Assembly: GCF_900109665.1 (NCBI RefSeq)
Contig: NZ_FOAO01000032.1
Span: forward strand, 1 to 34,222
Direction: 5' to 3'
Length of the DNA stretch: 34,222 bases
Origin: Blastococcus sp. DSM 46786
GTDB taxonomy: Bacteria; Actinomycetota; Actinomycetes; Mycobacteriales; Geodermatophilaceae
In this document: one piece after another, positions 1-8,218 of the stretch
Layout: each line of letters starts with the position of its first letter
How positions within the stretch are numbered: position 1 is the stretch's first letter
Notes under the pieces: generated by a model
The model's input: the letters and a program-made list of their open reading frames with translations, nothing else
What the model was told of the DNA's origin: nothing
Databases searched by the model: none
Made by a program: the position numbers and the translations under genes

Positions 1-299
1 GCCCCGGCCGGGCCGCGGTCCCCGGCCCGCTCACCCCCAGGTGGCGGATCGGAAGGCGCCGGCCGGGCGGCCGCGAGGTCCATCACCAGCTCCACCCGCA
101 ACGCGGCCAGCTTCGCCTCGGCGACCACGATCTGGCCGAGCAGGTCGGCGGCCTCCACCGCGCCGCGCCGGGCCGGCAGCCACGCGGACAACGGCTCGTC
201 CCACCGCTGCGGATCCGGGTCGGCCAGCTCCCACGGCGCCGGGAACGGGTCGACCGGGGACACCGTCACCCCGACCGCGAACCCGCCCACCACCGACAT
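1..299 (-). CDS. DUF222/HNH endonuclease-type protein, N-terminal part (cut by window edge)
   Basis: An open frame on the minus strand starts at the ATG at 299-297 and runs off the left edge without a stop, so about 99 residues are visible. It begins MSVVGGFAVGV and contains a helical stretch around residues 50-78 (EAADLLGQIVVAEAKLAALR, then VELVMDLAAARP). That pattern, a helix with a conserved Ala/Arg-rich end before a Pro-rich linker, is typical of the N-terminus of DUF222 proteins (13E12-repeat family), which usually end in an HNH nuclease domain. The HNH part would lie outside the window. These genes are multicopy in many actinobacteria and their role is poorly known. Family assignment is moderately sure; nuclease function is inferred only. 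Confidence 0.6.
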   Translation of the reverse strand, partial: MSVVGGFAVGVTVSPVDPFPAPWELADPDPQRWDEPLSAWLPARRGAVEAADLLGQIVVAEAKLAALRVELVMDLAAARPAPSDPPPGGERAGDRGPAG

Positions 300-376
300 G
301 ACCGCAGGCTAGGCGGGGGGTGTGACAGTTTCTGCAGCTCAGGGCGGGACGAGCACGTCAGATCAACATCCCGCTT

Positions 377-688
377 CTAGTGGCTCGTGAACAGTTCCCG
401 CGGGTCGGCGCCGCAGGCACCGCAGTGACCTTCCGGCCCCAGCGGCGCACCGCAGTTCGGGCACTCGAACCGAGGCGGGCCTTCGGGCGGCACCGTCGGT
501 GGTGGCGATGCCGGCCAACCCCACCGGCTGCGGCGGCGCCACGTCACGGGTATCGGCCGGGGCACGAGCGTCAGGGTCCCACGGCGGGCGTACCGGCGAA
601 GCTGTCCTGCGCCCACCACCCGCTCCGTCACCCCAGGTGACGCGCTCACGGCCCGAGCTCCCGCGGACGTCCAACCCGGTGCGGACAT
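377..688 (-). CDS. Possible small zinc-ribbon protein or gene remnant
   Basis: The 103-residue frame ends in a convincing zinc ribbon, FECPNCGAPLGPEGHCGACG followed by ADPRELFTSH. Two CxxC knuckles about 11 residues apart would bind one zinc. The N-terminal 70 residues are Arg/Pro/Gly-rich and look like the low-complexity translation of GC-rich noncoding DNA. No good ribosome binding site precedes the ATG at 688. Either this is a real small zinc-ribbon protein with a poorly conserved N-terminus, or only the last 35 codons survive from a larger gene. The flanks (301-376 and 689-807) show no gene. I cannot assign a function. Confidence 0.35.
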   Translation of the reverse strand: MSAPGWTSAGARAVSASPGVTERVVGAGQLRRYARRGTLTLVPRPIPVTWRRRSRWGWPASPPPTVPPEGPPRFECPNCGAPLGPEGHCGACGADPRELFTSH

Positions 689-807
689 GACTCCAGTGCG
701 TCACCCCTAGCGGCACTGCTCAGGGCGCGAAGAAGCGCGCGAGACCAGCGACCAGGCGCCGGCCCAGAGGCCGGACCCGGCACCGTGACGGATCGGTCCC
801 GCACGCC

Positions 808-1890
808 TCAGCGCCGGCGGCGGCGCCTGACCACGAGTGCGGCGACCAGCACCAGCGCGGCGACCCCCGCGGCGGGCACGGCGTAGCGGGTCAGCGCCGC
901 CCCGCCGGCCACCTCGAGCAGGTCGATCGGCTCGGGCTCGGACTGCGCGGGACGCGACCGCTCCGCCGGCCCGCTGCCGGGCACGCTGCGCAGCGGAGCG
1001 CCGGTGGAGGGCCGGCCGGGCGGGGCGGTGTTGCCGCTGGGCGGCGAGCTCGGCGCCTTGCCGGCGGGTGCGGTGTCGGCGGCCTTCTCGGCGGTGACCT
1101 TGGCCGCGGTCTCCTTGGCCGGGGTCTCCGTGGTCGCCGTCTCCTTGCCGGAGGCGGCCTTCGCCGGGGCCGCCTTCTTCGCCGGGGTGGCCTTGGCGGG
1201 CGCTGCCTTCGCGGGCGCCGCCTTCTTCGCCGGGGATGCGTCGGCCGGCTCGCTCACCTTGTCGGTGGCCGAGGCGGCGGCCTTCTTCGTCGCCGCCGCG
1301 GCCTTCTTGGCTGCGGTGCCCTCGCCTGCGGCCTGCTCCGCCGAGGCGGCGACCTCCTCGACGACGCCGGTGGCCGTCGCCGCCGCCTTCGCCGCGGGAC
1401 CGGCGTCCGCCGAAGCGGCCGCCCGGTCCGCGTCGCCCTGCGCGTCGCCCTCGCCGAGCTGGGCCGCGAGCTTGTCGGCGAACTGCCCGAGCAGCTTGTT
1501 GCCGACGTCGGTCATCACGCCGCGCCCGAACTGCGCCGGCCGGCCGGTGATGTTCAGGTCGGTGAGGACGTCGACCCGCGTCACCGACCCCTCGGCGCGG
1601 AGCTTCGCGGTGACCGTCGCCGCCGCCGTCCCGTTGCCCCGCTGGTCCTTGCCCCGGGCGTCGATGACCGCCCGGTGCGCCGCCTCGTCCTTCTCGATGA
1701 ACGAGGCCTTGCCCTGGTAGGTCAGGTTGATCGGCCCGAGCTTGACCTTCACGCGACCGGTGAAGTCGTCGCCGTCGACGGAGTCCAGGGCCGCGCCGGG
1801 CATGCACGGGGCGATCCGCTCGATGTCGAGCAGCACCCGCCAGGCCTCGTCGACGGGCACCGGCACGGTGAACGAGTTCTCCAGCTGCAC
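808..1890 (-). CDS. coxG: CoxG-like SRPBCC protein with Lys/Ala/Pro linker and C-terminal membrane anchor
   Basis: Residues 1-150 form an SRPBCC/CoxG domain: MQLENSFTVPVPVDEAWRVL, then the family patch with IAPCMPGA, and GRPAQFGRGVM near the end. A low-complexity arm of about 140 residues follows (roughly 190-290), with repeats of the AKKAAPAKAAPAK type resembling histone H1 tails. The last 25 residues are a single membrane helix (YAVPAAGVAALVLVAALVV) capped by six arginines. The start is GTG at 1890, preceded by GGAGG at a good distance. In studied CO dehydrogenase systems CoxG is needed for membrane attachment of the enzyme, and recent mycobacterial work implicates quinone binding in its cavity. 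It is last in the coxSLM operon, so a link between the enzyme and the membrane is likely. At 360 residues it is about twice as long as the bare SRPBCC domain because of the arm and anchor. Confidence 0.85.
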   Translation of the reverse strand: MQLENSFTVPVPVDEAWRVLLDIERIAPCMPGAALDSVDGDDFTGRVKVKLGPINLTYQGKASFIEKDEAAHRAVIDARGKDQRGNGTAAATVTAKLRAEGSVTRVDVLTDLNITGRPAQFGRGVMTDVGNKLLGQFADKLAAQLGEGDAQGDADRAAASADAGPAAKAAATATGVVEEVAASAEQAAGEGTAAKKAAAATKKAAASATDKVSEPADASPAKKAAPAKAAPAKATPAKKAAPAKAASGKETATTETPAKETAAKVTAEKAADTAPAGKAPSSPPSGNTAPPGRPSTGAPLRSVPGSGPAERSRPAQSEPEPIDLLEVAGGAALTRYAVPAAGVAALVLVAALVVRRRRRR

Positions 1891-1980
1891 GGGATGACCT
1901 CCGTAAGGGGGACGACGGGACTCGGCCGGCCGCGGCCCCGTCCTGGGGACCGCCCCGAGCCTCGTGACGTACCGGAACGG

Positions 1981-2031
1981 CCCCCGTGCAGGGCCCCAGC
2001 ACGGGCCTGCGGGTGCTGGGAAGCACGGGGG
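1981..2031. terminator. Intercistronic hairpin between coxM and coxG
   Basis: A two-part stem sits between the coxM stop (2044) and the coxG start (1890). The outer arms CCCCCGTGC (1981-1989) and GCACGGGGG (2023-2031) pair perfectly. The inner arms CCCAGCAC (1995-2002) and GTGCTGGG (2013-2020) also pair perfectly, leaving a 10-nt loop. There is no clear T-run, as is common in high-GC actinobacteria. It could attenuate read-through into coxG or protect the coxSLM message from 3' decay. Confidence 0.55.
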
Positions 2032-2043
2032 TCCTCCGTCAAG

Positions 2044-2901
2044 CTACAGCCCGGCGGCGGCCGTCACCGCCCGGCGCGTGAGGACGGTCGCCAGGTGCTG
2101 CCGGTAGTCGGCCTGGGCGTTCAGGTCGCTGCTGGGCTCGGTGCCCTCGGCGGCGTGCGCGGCGGCCGCGGCGATCGCCTCGGGCGTCGCCTCGGCACCG
2201 GCGAGCGCCGCCTCCACCGCGCCGGCGCGCAGCGGCGTCGGCCCCATGTTGGTCAGCCCGATCCGCGCCTCGGCGATGTGCCCGTTCTCGCGGCGCACCG
2301 CGGCGGCCACCGCGACGATCGACCACGCCTGGGCGACGCGGTTGAACTTCTCGTACCGCATGCCCCACTGCCCGTCGAGCTTCGGGACCCGCACCTCCAC
2401 GAGCAGCTCTTCCTCGCCGACGGCGGTGGTGAGGTAGTCGACGGAGAACTCCCGCGCCGGCACGGTGCGGCGCCCGCCGGTTCCCGCGATGACGAACTCC
2501 GCGTCCAGCGCCAGCGCCACCGCGGGCAGGTCACCCGCGGGGTCGGCGTGCACCAGCGCACCTCCGAAGGTGCCCCGGTGGCGCACCTGCCGGTCGGCCA
2601 CCGTGGCCGTGGCCTCGGCGATCAGCGGCGCGTACCGGCCGATCAGCGGGTCGGCGAGGACGTCGGAGTGCGTGGTCATCGCGCCGATGACCAGCGCGTC
2701 GCCGTCCTCCCGCACGCCCCGCAGCTCGGTGACCCGGCCCAGGTCGACGACGGTCTCGGGGGCCGCCAGCCGCAGTCGCATGACCGGGATGAGCGACTGC
2801 CCGCCCGCGAGGACCTTCACGTCCTCGCCGCCGGCGGCGATCGCCTGCAGCGCCTCGTCGACCGTGGTCGGGCGGGCGTACTCGAACGGTGCGGGAATCA
2901 T
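2044..2901 (-). CDS. coxM: CoxM-like FAD-binding medium subunit of molybdenum hydroxylase
   Basis: This 285-residue protein is the flavin subunit that passes electrons from the Fe-S clusters of CoxS to an external acceptor. It has the two FAD-contact motifs of the family: AGGQSLIPVMRLRLA near residues 31-45, and RGTFGGALVHADPAGDLP near residues 108-125 (the usual TIGG is TFGG here). The C-terminal CO_deh_flav_C domain is present (RYEKFNRVAQAWSIVAVAAA). Length is normal for the family. Its ATG at 2901 overlaps the coxL stop as ATGA, so the two genes are translationally coupled. The order S-L-M is the one usual for form II loci; form I loci are typically M-S-L. Confidence 0.92.
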   Translation of the reverse strand: MIPAPFEYARPTTVDEALQAIAAGGEDVKVLAGGQSLIPVMRLRLAAPETVVDLGRVTELRGVREDGDALVIGAMTTHSDVLADPLIGRYAPLIAEATATVADRQVRHRGTFGGALVHADPAGDLPAVALALDAEFVIAGTGGRRTVPAREFSVDYLTTAVGEEELLVEVRVPKLDGQWGMRYEKFNRVAQAWSIVAVAAAVRRENGHIAEARIGLTNMGPTPLRAGAVEAALAGAEATPEAIAAAAAHAAEGTEPSSDLNAQADYRQHLATVLTRRAVTAAAGL

Positions 2902-5402
2902 CGGTCCCCTCCCAGCGAGGAAGCGTTTGACACAGAGGAGCGGGCCCCGCCGCCGGCGGTGGTCTCGGTCTGCGCCCCGCCGTAGGCGTTGGAGCCGGCG
3001 GTGGCGCGATCTCCGCCGTCCCCGCCGGCGTGGATGGCCCGCCAGACGCGCTCGGGTGTCAGCGGCATGCGGATGTCGGTGACGCCCAGGTGCCGGACGG
3101 CGTCCAGCGCGGCGTTGACCACCGCGGGCGTCGAGGCGATGCAGCCGGCCTCGCCCACGCCCTTGGCGCCGATCGGGTTCCCCGGCGCGGTGTGCACCGT
3201 GTTGCCCGTGTCGAAGTGCGGCAGGTCCGCGGCCGAGGGCACCAGGTAGTCGACGAAGGTTCCGGTGGTGAGGTTGCCGTCGGCGTCGTAGACGGCCTCC
3301 TCGTACAGCGCCTGCGCGATGCCCTGGGCCAGGCCGCCGTGCACCTGGCCCTCGACGATCAGCGGGTTCACGATCGTGCCGACGTCGTCCACGCAGGCGT
3401 ACTTGCGGATCTTCACGAACCCGGTCTCGGTGTCGACCTCCATGGCGCAGAGGTGCGTGCCGTGCGGGAAGGAGAAGTTTTCCGGGTCGAAGGTCGCCTC
3501 GGCGTCGATGGACGGCTCGACCCCCTCCGGGTAGTCGTGCGCCGCGAAGATCGCCAGCGCGATCTCCTGGATGCCGAGCCCGGCGCCGGGCGTGCCCCGC
3601 ACCGAGAACCGCCCGCCGCTGAACTCCAGGTCGTCCTCGCTGGCCTCCAGCAGGTGCGCGGCGATCTTCCGGGCCTTGGCGATCACCTTGTCCGCCGCCT
3701 TCACGACCGCCGAGCCGCCGACGACCAGCGACCGGGAGCCGTAGGTGTCCAGCCCGCGGGAGGAGATGGCGGTGTCGCCGTGCAGTACCTCGATGTCCTC
3801 GAACGGCACCCCGAGGGAGTCGGCGACCAGCTGGCTCCACGCCGTCTCGTGGCCCTGCCCGTGCGGCGTCGAGCCGGTGACGACCTCCACCTTGCCGGTG
3901 GGCAGCATGCGGATCGCGGCGTGCTCCCAGCCACCGGCGCCGAAGGAGAGCGAGCCGAGCACCCGCGAGGGGGCCAGGCCGCACATCTCGGTGAAGGTGG
4001 AGATGCCGATGCCCAGCTGGACCCGGTCGCCGGACTCCCGCCGCCGCTGCTGCTCGGCGCGCAGCTCGTCGTAGCCGAGCAGCTCCAGCGCCTGCTGCGT
4101 CGCCGTCTCGTAGTCGCCGCTGTCGTAGGCGAGCCCGGCCACCGTGGTGAACGGGAACTCGTCGGCGTTGATCCAGTTCTTCCGCCGCAGCTCCATCGGG
4201 TCCATGCCCAGCTCGACGGCGAGCTCGTCCATGATCCGCTCGATGGCGAACGTGGCCTCCGGGCGCCCGGCGCCGCGGTAGGCGTCGGTGGGCACCTTGT
4301 TGGTGAACACCCCGTCGCACTCGAAACGGTAGGCCGGGAACTTGTAGATGCCGGGGTACATGAAGGCCCCGAGCGCCGGGACGCCGGGCGTGATCAGCCG
4401 CAGGTAGGCGCCCATGTCGGCCAGCAGCCGGACGCGCAGGCCCTTGACGTTGCCCTCGCGATCGGCGGCGATGTCCACGTACTGGATCTGGTCGCGGCCG
4501 TGGTGTGCGGTCATCAGCGACTCGCTGCGCGTCTCGGTCCACTTCACCGGCTTGCCGAGCCGGCGGGCGATCAGCAGGCAGAGGATCTCCTCCGGGTTCA
4601 CCTGCAGCTTGCCGCCGAACCCGCCGCCGACGTCGGGGGCCACCACCCGCAGCTTGTGCTCGGGGATGCCGGTGACCATCGCCGCCATCACCCGCAGGAT
4701 GTGCGGGATCTGGGTCGCCGACCACATCGTGTAGTTGTCGCCCTGCGGCTGGACGACGACCGAGCGGGGCTCCATGAACGCCGGGATCAGCCGCTGCTGG
4801 ATCAGCCGCCGGCTGACCACGACGTCGGCGTCGGCGAACGCCTGCTCGGTGTCCGACCCGGTGCCCATCTCGCCGGCGTCGAAGACGAAGTGGTAGCTGG
4901 TGTTGGACTCGAGGTGGTCGTGCACGAGGTCGGCGCCGCCCTCGACCGCCTCCTCCATGTCGAGCACCACCGGCAGCCCGTCGTAGTCGACGTCGACCAG
5001 CTCGACGGCGTCCTGGGCCGCGGCCTTGCTGCGGGCGACGATCACCGCGACCGCCTCGCCGACGTGGTTGACCCGGTCGACGGCGATCGAGGGGTGGCCG
5101 GGGTTGACCATGTCCGGCGTCACGGGCCAGGCACAGGGCAGCGACCCCTGCTCCTCGGCGAGGTCGGCGCCGGTGAAGACCGCGACCACGCCGGGTGCGT
5201 CCGCGGCCGCGGTGACGTCGACGTTCGTGATGCGGGCGTGCGCGACCGGGCTGCGGACGACGGCGAGGTGCAGCATCCCCGGCAGCACCATGTTGTCGGT
5301 CCAGGTCGTGCGGCCGGTGATGAGCCGCGCGTCCTCCTTGCGCTTCCGCGCCTTGCCGATCTCGGGGGACGGGGCCCCGGTGCGGTCCTCGACGGCGGTC
5401 AT
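2898..5402 (-). CDS. coxL: Form II CoxL-like molybdopterin-binding large subunit (xanthine dehydrogenase/CODH family)
   Basis: This is the 834-residue catalytic subunit that binds molybdopterin cytosine dinucleotide. It has an N-terminal aldehyde oxidase/xanthine dehydrogenase a/b-hammerhead domain (about 20-130), then the Mo-binding domains with [13 protein letters not shown] and, near the C-terminus, [13 protein letters not shown] carrying the catalytic Glu of the family. The active-site loop at residues 374-380 reads AYRGAGR. Proven form I CO dehydrogenases have AYxCSFR with the Cys that binds copper; that Cys is absent here, so this is a form II enzyme. Its substrate cannot be read from sequence: CO is possible but unproven, and an aldehyde or aromatic heterocycle is at least as likely. 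A Gly/Ser/Thr-rich tail of about 40 residues is appended. The ATG at 5402 has GAGGAGG upstream. Confidence 0.93.
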   Translation of the reverse strand: MTAVEDRTGAPSPEIGKARKRKEDARLITGRTTWTDNMVLPGMLHLAVVRSPVAHARITNVDVTAAADAPGVVAVFTGADLAEEQGSLPCAWPVTPDMVNPGHPSIAVDRVNHVGEAVAVIVARSKAAAQDAVELVDVDYDGLPVVLDMEEAVEGGADLVHDHLESNTSYHFVFDAGEMGTGSDTEQAFADADVVVSRRLIQQRLIPAFMEPRSVVVQPQGDNYTMWSATQIPHILRVMAAMVTGIPEHKLRVVAPDVGGGFGGKLQVNPEEILCLLIARRLGKPVKWTETRSESLMTAHHGRDQIQYVDIAADREGNVKGLRVRLLADMGAYLRLITPGVPALGAFMYPGIYKFPAYRFECDGVFTNKVPTDAYRGAGRPEATFAIERIMDELAVELGMDPMELRRKNWINADEFPFTTVAGLAYDSGDYETATQQALELLGYDELRAEQQRRRESGDRVQLGIGISTFTEMCGLAPSRVLGSLSFGAGGWEHAAIRMLPTGKVEVVTGSTPHGQGHETAWSQLVADSLGVPFEDIEVLHGDTAISSRGLDTYGSRSLVVGGSAVVKAADKVIAKARKIAAHLLEASEDDLEFSGGRFSVRGTPGAGLGIQEIALAIFAAHDYPEGVEPSIDAEATFDPENFSFPHGTHLCAMEVDTETGFVKIRKYACVDDVGTIVNPLIVEGQVHGGLAQGIAQALYEEAVYDADGNLTTGTFVDYLVPSAADLPHFDTGNTVHTAPGNPIGAKGVGEAGCIASTPAVVNAALDAVRHLGVTDIRMPLTPERVWRAIHAGGDGGDRATAGSNAYGGAQTETTAGGGARSSVSNASSLGGDR

Positions 5403-5499
5403 CGTGCCTCCTCGCTGTCCCCCGCAAGCGGGAGGTGCCCCCAGCTCGTCGGCCGGATGACCGTCGGTGCTGTGTCCTTCTCCGACCTCGCAAGCTCGG

Positions 5500-6051
5500 T
5501 CACGACTGCCCCACCACGTGCGGCGCGGCGGCGGTGTCGACCTCGGCCGGCGCCCCGTGGCCGTTGGCGGGTGGGCCGGAGCCATCGCCCCGCAGCTCGC
5601 CGGCCGCCTGCTGCACGGCGCGGACGATGTTCTGGTAGCCGGTGCAGCGGCAGAGGTTGCCCTCGATGCCCTCGCGCACCTCGTCCTCGCTGGGGTCGGG
5701 GTTGTCCTGCAGCAGGTCGATCGAGGCCATGATCATGCCGGGGGTGCAGAAGCCGCACTGGAGCCCGTGCATCTCGTGGAAGGCCTTCTGCACCGGGTGC
5801 AGCTCGCCGCCGCGGGCCACGCCCTCGATGGTGGTGACCTCGGCGCCGTCGGCCTGGACGGCCAGCACGGTGCAGCTCTTCACGGCCTCGCCGTCGAGGT
5901 GCACGGTGCAGGCGCCGCAGTTGCTGGTGTCGCACCCGACCACGGTCCCGACCTTGCCGAGCTGCTCGCGCAGGTAGTGGACGAGCAGGGTCCGCGGTTC
6001 GACGTCGTCCTGGTAGGACGCCCCGTCCACCCGCACGCTGATCCGGGTCAT
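5500..6051 (-). CDS. coxS: CoxS-like [2Fe-2S] small subunit of molybdenum hydroxylase
   Basis: This 183-residue subunit carries electrons from the Mo site in CoxL to FAD in CoxM. The N-terminal plant-ferredoxin-like domain has [20 protein letters not shown], then SC, giving the four Cys of cluster II. The C-terminal [2Fe-2S] helical domain has CGFCTPGM and [11 protein letters not shown] for cluster I, next to the cofactor. About 25 residues of Pro/Ala-rich tail follow. It is the first gene of the operon, with 97 nt between its stop and coxL. The ATG at 6051 has a GGAGG just upstream. Divergent DNA on the right holds a possible iron box and three CGTTGCA motifs. Confidence 0.93.
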   Translation of the reverse strand: MTRISVRVDGASYQDDVEPRTLLVHYLREQLGKVGTVVGCDTSNCGACTVHLDGEAVKSCTVLAVQADGAEVTTIEGVARGGELHPVQKAFHEMHGLQCGFCTPGMIMASIDLLQDNPDPSEDEVREGIEGNLCRCTGYQNIVRAVQQAAGELRGDGSGPPANGHGAPAEVDTAAAPHVVGQS

Positions 6052-6132
6052 CAGTCCTCCGCCTCGTTGCAGGGGTCGCTGCGCCCGCGGTCGGCCGCGG
6101 GCCCGAGCGGAGTCTGACCCGAAAGGTGTGAC

Positions 6133-6151
6133 TTAGGCCACGCTTACCTGC
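6133..6151. promoter_or_regulatory. Weak IdeR/DmdR-like iron box upstream of coxS
   Basis: The sequence TTAGGCCACGCTTACCTGC matches 13 of 19 positions of the actinobacterial iron box TTAGGTTAGSCTAACCTAA as I remember it. The conserved TTAGG and TTACCT ends are present. It lies 82 nt upstream of the coxS start in the divergent region shared with the DinB-like gene. The match is weaker than the site at 13052. Confidence 0.4.
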
Positions 6152-6200
6152 GCGATTTCTCCGTCCGGGCCTCGCGAAGGCCCTGGTGAGCGGGGTCCCG

Positions 6201-6221
6201 GCACGTTGCACGGCCGTTGCA
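6201..6221. promoter_or_regulatory. Pair of CGTTGCA motifs in the coxS/dinB-like divergent region
   Basis: CGTTGCA occurs at 6204-6210 and again at 6215-6221, 11 nt apart start to start, and once more at 6065-6071 close to the coxS start. The 11-mer GCACGTTGCAC (6201-6211) recurs exactly upstream of the alcohol dehydrogenase gene at 22415-22425. This could be an operator for a shared regulator. No binding protein can be named from sequence. Confidence 0.3.
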
Positions 6222-6291
6222 GGCGGGATCGCCGCGCTTCCTGGCAGCCGGGGGTCTGGTGCCCCGACCGGCGGTGGGCGACGGTTCCCGG

Positions 6292-6816
6292 GTGCTCACC
6301 ACCGCCCCGCCCCGCAGCCCCGCCGACGCCCTGGCCGCTCACCAGCAGCGGGTGGCCGAGCTGCTGACCGCCGCCCCGGCCGCCGCGCTCCGCTCCCGGC
6401 GCCTGCCGGACGCCCAGCACGTGCGGCTGGTCGGCTCCGGCCACTTCCCCGCCTACGCCGCGGAGCTGGCCTGGACGCCGCACGAGGTGGCGGGTCACCT
6501 GCGTGACAGCGCCCTGGTGTTCACCGCCCGTGTCGCGCGCCTGCGCACCGAGGACGACCCGCTGCTGCCCGACTTCGACCCCACCGCGGCCGACCGGGTG
6601 GCCGGGTACGCCACCGTCCCGCCGTCCCGCCTGCTCGACGAGCTGCGCGACGCCCAGGCCGGTCTGCTGGCGGCCGTCCGCGACGTGCCGGACGCCGACC
6701 GGGCGCGCACGGGGCGGCACGCCACCGACGGCGCGCTGACGCTCGGCGACGTCCTGGACTTCCTGCCCGGCCACCAGCGGGACCACGCCGAGCAGCTGGC
6801 CGCCCTGCTGCGCTGA
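6292..6816 (+). CDS. DinB-family (DinB_2-like) protein
   Basis: The encoded protein (174 residues from this start) has the four-helix pattern of DinB-like proteins. Helix 1 covers [20 protein letters not shown], a middle segment has [20 protein letters not shown], and near the end is [19 protein letters not shown]. The spaced histidines in HEVAGHL and GHQRDHAEQ fit the metal-binding triad of this superfamily. Such proteins are often thiol-dependent (mycothiol or bacillithiol) transferases or isomerases; which reaction this one performs is unknown. The frame is open back to TTG 6217, but the extra residues look noncoding, so GTG 6292 is preferred. No strong ribosome binding site settles the choice. 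It stands alone, divergent from coxS. Confidence 0.7.
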   Translation: MLTTAPPRSPADALAAHQQRVAELLTAAPAAALRSRRLPDAQHVRLVGSGHFPAYAAELAWTPHEVAGHLRDSALVFTARVARLRTEDDPLLPDFDPTAADRVAGYATVPPSRLLDELRDAQAGLLAAVRDVPDADRARTGRHATDGALTLGDVLDFLPGHQRDHAEQLAALLR

Positions 6817-6832
6817 CCGCGGCCGGCCGCCC

Positions 6833-6892
6833 CGACGGTGTGCGCTGGTGCGCGGTTCCGGGCCGGGAACTGCGCGGCGGCGCACACCGTCG
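6833..6892. terminator. Long hairpin between convergent genes
   Basis: Perfect 13-bp arms, CGACGGTGTGCGC (6833-6845) and GCGCACACCGTCG (6880-6892), enclose a second imperfect stem (GCGCGGTTCC against GGGAACTGCGC). It lies between the stops of the DinB-like gene (6816) and the MFS gene (6913) and would work in both directions. No T-run is present. Confidence 0.65.
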
Positions 6893-6912
6893 CGCAGCCC
6901 GGCGCCTCGCGG

Positions 6913-8202
6913 TCAGCGCACGCCGGCCGGCTCCACCCGCAAGGCCGGCGCCGCGTCGCCCGCGGCAGCGTCACGCAGCTCGCGGCGGCGGAGCAGCGCC
7001 GAGGCGGTGAGCGCCAGCAGACCCAGCACGGCGAGCCCCGCCCCGACCCAGCCCGGCGCGGTGTAGCCGAGGCCGGCGGCGATGACCAGCCCGCCGAGCC
7101 ACGCGCCGAGCGCGTTGGCCGCGTTCAGCGCCGAATGGTTCAGCGCCGCCCCCAGCATCTGCGCCTCCCCGGCGACCTCCATCAGCCGCAGCTGCAGGCA
7201 GACCACCAGGACCGACGCGCTGGCGGCGAACAGGAAGATCGCGAGGACGATCGTGGCGGGGGTGCGGGCGGCCACCGGGACCAGCGCCAGCAGCACGCCG
7301 GTGACGACGTTGGCGCCGACCAGCGAGGGGAACAGCGCCAGGTCGGCGAGCCGGCCGCCCACCGCCGTCCCGAGCACGCCACCCACGCCGAACGCGAGCA
7401 GCACCAGGGGGATGGCGCCGCGGGACATGCCGGTGACCTCGGTGACCAGCGGCGCGATGTAGCTGTACACGGCGAACATGCCGCCGAACCCGACGACGCC
7501 GACCAGCAGCGTGAGCAGCACCTGCGGGCGGCGCAGCGCCCCGAGCTCGGTACGCACCATGGCCCCGCGGTTGCCCGGCGCGGCGGGCACCACGAAGGCG
7601 GTGGCGGCGATGGTGAGCAGCGCGAGCACCGCGACCGCCCAGTAGGCGGTGCGCCAGCCGAACTGCTGCCCGAGCCAGGTCGCCGAGGGCACGCCCGCGA
7701 CGTTGGCCACGGCGAGGCCCAGCATCACCGAGCTCACCGCCCGGCCGCGCAGGCGCGGCGCCACGAGCGAGGCGGCCACCAGGGAGGCGACGCCGAAGTA
7801 GGCCCCGTGCGGCAGCCCGGAGAGGAACCGCGAGGCCAGCAGCGACCCGTACCCCGGGGCCAGCGCGGTGAGGACGTTGCCCGCGATGAAGGCCGCCATG
7901 AGCCCGAGCAGCACCGCCCGGCGCGGCAGCTTGGTGGCCAGGGCGGCGATCACCGGCGCCCCGACGACGACGCCGAGCGCGTAGGCGGAGATGAGGTGGC
8001 CGGCGGTGGGGATGGTGATGCCCACGCCCTCGGCCAGGTCGGGCAGCAACCCCATGGTGACGAACTCGGTGGTGCCGATGGCGAACCCGCCGAGCCCGAG
8101 GGCCACGACCGCGGCGACCAGCCTCCCGGTGGACAGAGGTGGGCGGTCGGCGAGGGGCGGGGCGATCACTCCAGCTGCGAAGTCGTGAGCCGCCCTCAGC
8201 AT
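6913..8202 (-). CDS. MFS transporter, DHA1 family (AraJ/YdhP-like)
   Basis: This 429-residue protein has 12 predicted hydrophobic helices and typical major facilitator features. Examples are GGFAIGTTEFVTMGLLPDLA in helix 1, which is characteristic of the AraJ/YdhP/PbuE-like drug:H+ antiporter-1 group, and a helix 4-5 segment with RFLSGLPHGAYFGVASLVAA. It should act in the cytoplasmic membrane as a proton-driven exporter; the substrate is unknown. It starts 16 nt after the stop of the GAF regulator gene on the same strand, so the two are probably cotranscribed and the regulator may control the pump. The start at ATG 8202 leaves a 25-residue cytoplasmic N-terminus; a later start is possible. 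Confidence 0.88.
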   Translation of the reverse strand: MLRAAHDFAAGVIAPPLADRPPLSTGRLVAAVVALGLGGFAIGTTEFVTMGLLPDLAEGVGITIPTAGHLISAYALGVVVGAPVIAALATKLPRRAVLLGLMAAFIAGNVLTALAPGYGSLLASRFLSGLPHGAYFGVASLVAASLVAPRLRGRAVSSVMLGLAVANVAGVPSATWLGQQFGWRTAYWAVAVLALLTIAATAFVVPAAPGNRGAMVRTELGALRRPQVLLTLLVGVVGFGGMFAVYSYIAPLVTEVTGMSRGAIPLVLLAFGVGGVLGTAVGGRLADLALFPSLVGANVVTGVLLALVPVAARTPATIVLAIFLFAASASVLVVCLQLRLMEVAGEAQMLGAALNHSALNAANALGAWLGGLVIAAGLGYTAPGWVGAGLAVLGLLALTASALLRRRELRDAAAGDAAPALRVEPAGVR

Positions 8203-8218
8203 TCCCGCGCCGGGCGGG

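Noticed and set aside
1140..1330. Histone H1-like gene suggested by AKKAAPAK repeats
   Set aside because: The repeats are in frame with the SRPBCC domain and followed by a membrane helix, so they are a linker of CoxG, not a separate nucleoid protein.
707..2026. A 439-codon minus-strand frame over the coxG gene
   Set aside because: Arg/Gly/Ala low-complexity translation in another frame of coxG; the SRPBCC domain is in the 808-1890 frame.
2044..5493. A 1149-codon minus-strand frame joining coxM with upstream sequence
   Set aside because: Only the last 285 codons are the coxM protein; the rest is the wrong frame of coxL. The coxM ATG at 2901 in an ATGA overlap is the true start.
3030..5732. 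A 900-codon open frame on the plus strand
   Set aside because: It lies antisense to coxL and coxS, is rich in Arg, Gly, His and Val without domains, and arises from third-position GC bias of the real genes.
6133..6885. A 250-codon minus-strand frame opposite the DinB-like gene
   Set aside because: Low-complexity Gly/Arg/Val translation overlapping a recognisable gene on the other strand and the terminator hairpin.
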